36,961 bases of DNA from Sphingobacteriaceae bacterium UBA6709 (lineage in GTDB: Bacteria; Bacteroidota; Bacteroidia; Sphingobacteriales; Sphingobacteriaceae). Made by a program: the position numbers and the translations under genes. Shown here in pieces: positions 33,957 through 36,961 of this stretch. The notes below the pieces were generated by a model, which saw nothing but the letters and a program-made list of their open reading frames with translations, searched no databases and was not told the DNA's origin. The stretch lies in assembly GCA_002454425.1 (NCBI GenBank), contig DKIV01000017.1, forward strand, positions 39,208 to 76,168, given 5' to 3'. Numbering within the stretch: the first letter of the stretch is position 1; each line of letters opens with the position of its first letter.

Positions 33957-34892
33957 CTAAGCTTCAGCTCCCTGAGTATGCGGAACCTTTACATAATAGC
34001 CGCTTCCATCGTAGGGGCGTCGTCTGGGATGGGTTCTACATTCCTCAGAACAACAGCCGTCCATCTGCCATCCACAGCTATCACATTGGGTAAAATGCTC
34101 ATTACATTCCGGATTAGCACAGTTAATCATCTTGGAGCTCGTCGCCCCACAGTTGAAACAGGTAGATATTACTACCGGGTTCACCGAATTTACCTCTACA
34201 GCCACCCGATTATCGAACACATAGCACTTCCCGTCAAAATCTTTTCCTCCCGCTTCTTTCCCGTACTTAATAATGCCCCCGTGAAGTTGATATACCTCTT
34301 TGAAACCCTCATGCAATAATAAGGCGGAAGCCTTCTCACACTTTATTCCCCCGGTACAATAGGTAAGCACCTTTTTATCTTTGTACTGCGCCAACTCGTT
34401 AATTTTCGAGGGAAAGTCCCGAAAATTATCTATATCCAGGGTTACCGCGTTCTTAAAGCGCCCTAGCTGATGCTCATAATTTGAACGCACATCCAAAATC
34501 ACTACGTCGTCCCTATCCTTCATAGCTTCAAACTCCGCCGGTTCCAAATGTACTCCTGTTTCCTTATTAGGATCAATAATCTCGGGATTACGCAAGCCTG
34601 AATGAACGATCTCCGCCTTGTAACGACAGTGCATCTTCACGAAGGAAAGTTCTTCAACATCATCAACCTTAAATTCAGTTTTTGCAAAGCGCTCGTCTTT
34701 ATGCAACGTCTCCATATACTCCCGACACGCGTCAACGGTACCCGATACTGTTCCGTTAAGCCCCTCATCGGCGACAATAATACGGCCCTTTAAGCCCAAA
34801 GATTTACAGAATTCCAAATGGTCAGCCGCAAATACTTCGGCTTCTGCTATTGGAGAATAGCAATAGTACAGTAGTGTTTGATATTTTGTCAT
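33957..34892 (-). CDS. trhO: tRNA uridine(34) hydroxylase TrhO (YceA-type rhodanese)
   Basis: This 311-residue protein matches the YceA/TrhO family, which makes 5-hydroxyuridine at the wobble position of tRNAs in an oxygen-dependent way. The N-terminal acylphosphatase-like domain (about 1-100) has KGRIIVADEGLNGTVSG. The central rhodanese domain has ILDVRSNYEHQLG and the active loop TYCTGGIKCEK with Cys179 and Cys185. A C-terminal cysteine-rich tail (CFNCG, CANPEC, CDSCGW, CCSEEC) probably binds metal. Length and domain order are normal. It is bounded by terminators on both sides, so it is likely monocistronic. Confidence 0.93.
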   Translation of the reverse strand: MTKYQTLLYYCYSPIAEAEVFAADHLEFCKSLGLKGRIIVADEGLNGTVSGTVDACREYMETLHKDERFAKTEFKVDDVEELSFVKMHCRYKAEIVHSGLRNPEIIDPNKETGVHLEPAEFEAMKDRDDVVILDVRSNYEHQLGRFKNAVTLDIDNFRDFPSKINELAQYKDKKVLTYCTGGIKCEKASALLLHEGFKEVYQLHGGIIKYGKEAGGKDFDGKCYVFDNRVAVEVNSVNPVVISTCFNCGATSSKMINCANPECNEHFTQCDSCGWQMDGCCSEECRTHPRRRPYDGSGYYVKVPHTQGAEA

Positions 34893-34929
34893 AGGTCATC
34901 AGCTGGTGTAAACAGCGTAAAATGCACCG

Positions 34930-34937
34930 CAAAATTA
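34930..34937 (-). promoter_or_regulatory. Possible -7 box of trhO
   Basis: The minus strand reads TAATTTTG, matching TAnnTTTG, about 38 bases before the start at 34892. No TTG is found at the ideal upstream spacing. Confidence 0.4.
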
Positions 34938-34996
34938 CTGCTTTAATAACAGCTTGGTATCGGTGACTTGTCAATTTTACCCCCGATAAACAAAAA

Positions 34997-35028
34997 GAGC
35001 CTTATGATCGTGGTAAATCACAAGGCTC
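34997..35028 (-). terminator. Terminator of the subtilase gene
   Basis: A 12-bp stem with one mismatch (34997-35008 with 35017-35028) encloses an 8-base loop. It lies 26 bp past the S8 peptidase stop and is followed on the minus strand by TTTTTGTTT. Confidence 0.8.
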
Positions 35029-35053
35029 CTTCTCTTTAAATATATCTGAGCAA

Positions 35054-36781
35054 TTAGCCCAGTGGTCCGTACAATTTTGCCGCTAGTTCAAAAGCATTAT
35101 AGACGTTGACAATTCCGCCCGATATACATAGCTCAGACAAAGGCACCTTTTTGCTCTGCCCACTATCTTTGACTTTAACTTTTTGTACTGGTCGATATAC
35201 CGACTTGAGGATCAGATCTTTTATCTGAGTCGCACTAAGCTTCGGATAGTAAGAACGCAGGAGTGCCGCAACGCCCGCGACTACCGGCGCTGCCATACTC
35301 GTACCATCATTCTCCTCGTACTTATTATCTGGTACGGTCGAGTTGATCTTAACCCCCGGGGCAAATACATCCACAGTACGCTTTCCGTAGTTAGAAAAAT
35401 CGGCAACCAATTTTTCATTATCCAGCCAGCTATTCGCGCCTACTTCAATCCAGTTATTGGCTTGAGGCTTCGTAAACTTTATCGTATCCGGCTCCACACG
35501 CATATTCTGATTACCGCGAACACCCATAGGCATATTGCCCCTCAAGACATTGTTATATGTAACTCTCGGATTCATTCCCCAATAGTTGGCATTCGTACTA
35601 TCCCCATAAAATCGGGTGGGAAAGCTATTGGTGATATCATTATTTTTTGAATCATTTCCAGCCGCGTGAACAAGCAAAACATCATGCGCTTCCGCATAAC
35701 GTACGGCGCTGTCTACGATGGCTTTATCCCACGAAAATGGCTTCCCAAAACTCATATTTATCACACGGGCTCCCTTATTCACCGCGTAAATGATGCCATT
35801 GGCAACGTCTTTATCTCGCTCATCCCCGGTAGGAACAACGCGGACCGCGATAATCTTTACCTCCCTTGCTACGCCCTTTATACCTTTATCATTATTCCGG
35901 TTAGCCGCAATTATACCAGCCACATGCGTCCCGTGTTCTCCATCAGGACCTTCCACATCCGCGTTACCATATAAGCGCTCCGCACTGTCGTTATAATGGT
36001 CGGCAACGGTGTCCCTTGAGTCAAACTCTATATTGGTATTATATCTGATCAGTGTTGAATAGTATTTGTAGGCATCATCAAACTCCTTTCGGAATTTACC
36101 AAAATCCGCATCCTTCTTCATCCCAGTCTTCACCAACTTCAGTACTCTTCCTTCAATATCATTATGCGGCTTGTAGCTCTGAAAATCATTAAGAGTAGGA
36201 CTATCAGTTCCTATCTTAGCAAGAATAGAGTCGACGCCCCTTTTCATGATCGCTAAACTCTCGAAGCCCATGCGAGCCTCATCAAGCCTCGCCATATATT
36301 CAGTCACCAGTCGTTTGTATAGGGCGAATTCCTTTTTCTGCGCCTCATCCATAGGCGTACTGTTGATTACACCTTCATATTTCTCCTTCAAAGCACGCAC
36401 CATACGCACAACCTCCAGATTATCGTAGTGAACAGAGCCTATCTTCGAGCCTATAAAATTCCAGCCGTACACATCATCTATGTAGCCGTTACCATCATCA
36501 TCGAGGCCGTTGCCGGCGATCTCCTTTGCATTCTTCCACATCACATCCTTAAGGTCCTCGTGAGAAGCATCAACGCCCCCGTCAACAACTGCCACCAGGA
36601 CCTCGCTTCCTTTTTTTCCTTTCAGCAAGGTATTGTATAACTTCTCGGTGCTCACTCCTAAAACACCATCTTGCTGTAGATCCAAATTCTGCCAATTCGC
36701 CTTCGGTGACTCTGCATTTTGAGAAAATAAATAAGCGGGAATAATCAGAAAGATAAAAATCAGACCTTTAGTAAAATTCAT
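35054..36781 (-). CDS. Secreted S8-family serine peptidase (subtilase) with long Asp-His insertion
   Basis: The 575-residue protein has a signal peptide ending LFSQ (residue 21) and the complete subtilase set: Asp67 in VAVVDGGVD, His283 in GEHGTHVAG, oxyanion Asn375 in HAAGND, and Ser494 in DGTSMAAP. Shortly after Asp67, residues 91-103 (NGLDDDGNGYIDD) form a calcium-binding-like loop. Asp and His are 216 residues apart, against about 32 in subtilisin, because of a helical, charged insertion (about 112-270). There is almost no room for a propeptide before the catalytic domain. It probably degrades proteins outside the cytoplasm. I see no C-terminal type IX secretion domain. Confidence 0.92.
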   Translation of the reverse strand: MNFTKGLIFIFLIIPAYLFSQNAESPKANWQNLDLQQDGVLGVSTEKLYNTLLKGKKGSEVLVAVVDGGVDASHEDLKDVMWKNAKEIAGNGLDDDGNGYIDDVYGWNFIGSKIGSVHYDNLEVVRMVRALKEKYEGVINSTPMDEAQKKEFALYKRLVTEYMARLDEARMGFESLAIMKRGVDSILAKIGTDSPTLNDFQSYKPHNDIEGRVLKLVKTGMKKDADFGKFRKEFDDAYKYYSTLIRYNTNIEFDSRDTVADHYNDSAERLYGNADVEGPDGEHGTHVAGIIAANRNNDKGIKGVAREVKIIAVRVVPTGDERDKDVANGIIYAVNKGARVINMSFGKPFSWDKAIVDSAVRYAEAHDVLLVHAAGNDSKNNDITNSFPTRFYGDSTNANYWGMNPRVTYNNVLRGNMPMGVRGNQNMRVEPDTIKFTKPQANNWIEVGANSWLDNEKLVADFSNYGKRTVDVFAPGVKINSTVPDNKYEENDGTSMAAPVVAGVAALLRSYYPKLSATQIKDLILKSVYRPVQKVKVKDSGQSKKVPLSELCISGGIVNVYNAFELAAKLYGPLG

Positions 36782-36961
36782 AAATATATAAGTATAATTT
36801 ACAGCTGGCCATTTTGATGCACAGCAAATATCCTCGTAATATAGCTAATATTTAACATCAAACGACCACTTTCGTTTGATCTTGCAGACGCCTCATTCGG
36901 ACCGAAGGGATGCGCAACATTCATAAAACCCCCACTATGGCGCATAAAAAAACCCCTTGTG
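36782..36961. other. Non-coding right edge
   Basis: No gene is visible here. A 6-bp inverted repeat (ATGCGC near 36910 and GCGCAT near 36940) precedes an A-run and CCCC near the window end, which could be the start of a terminator for a gene beyond the edge. No clear promoter for the S8 gene was found. Confidence 0.35.

Overview
The window is chromosomal DNA from a Bacteroidota bacterium, most likely a Sphingobacteriaceae member (Pedobacter-like). This rests on a SusC/SusD pair, an outer-membrane beta-barrel TonB receptor, a Y_Y_Y/propeller regulator with a LuxR-type helix-turn-helix, secreted S8 and C1 peptidases, little Shine-Dalgarno signal, and several TAnnTTTG-type -7 promoter boxes. The genus is an inference. 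No rRNA, tRNA, CRISPR array, insertion sequence or phage gene was found.

Layout. 1-443 is non-coding, with a perfect hairpin and a G-run tract. 444-1822 (minus) holds a small secreted repeat protein and a secreted endonuclease/exonuclease/phosphatase-family protein. 2102-8439 (plus) holds a TonB-dependent receptor, a membrane hybrid histidine kinase and a secreted papain-fold peptidase. 8492-9862 (minus) is a tryptophanase. A 642-bp gap then leads into the main feature, an eight-gene polysaccharide utilisation locus (PUL) at 10505-23456 (plus): SusC, SusD, two tandem GH144 lipoproteins, a GH43-like enzyme with C-terminal F5/8 and FN3-like modules, a GH3 beta-glucosidase, an SGNH hydrolase and an alpha/beta-hydrolase esterase. 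23552-25257 (minus) is a GT8-GT2 glycosyltransferase pair. 25456-28683 (minus) holds a protein with eight GFKPRNVK-type motifs, YebC, and an L-threonine dehydrogenase-like SDR. 28832-30742 (plus) is a GH20 hexosaminidase, convergent with a membrane Y_Y_Y/LuxR regulator (30756-33677, minus). TrhO (33957-34892) and a subtilase (35054-36781), both minus, close the window.

How the genes work together. GH144 is the endo-beta-1,2-glucanase family and GH3 supplies exo-beta-glucosidases, so the PUL is best read as a beta-1,2-glucan locus. SusD and SusC would capture and import glucan. The GH144 enzymes would cut it to sophoro-oligosaccharides and the GH3 enzyme would release glucose. The GH43-like enzyme and the two serine hydrolases suggest that the natural substrate carries side groups, as the succinylated or otherwise substituted periplasmic cyclic glucans of Proteobacteria do. 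No regulator lies inside or beside the PUL.

The most novel-looking items are the decorated-glucan reading of this PUL, the different lipoprotein N-termini of its two GH144 enzymes, and the repeat protein at 25456-26817, whose core is three near-identical 141-bp tandem units.
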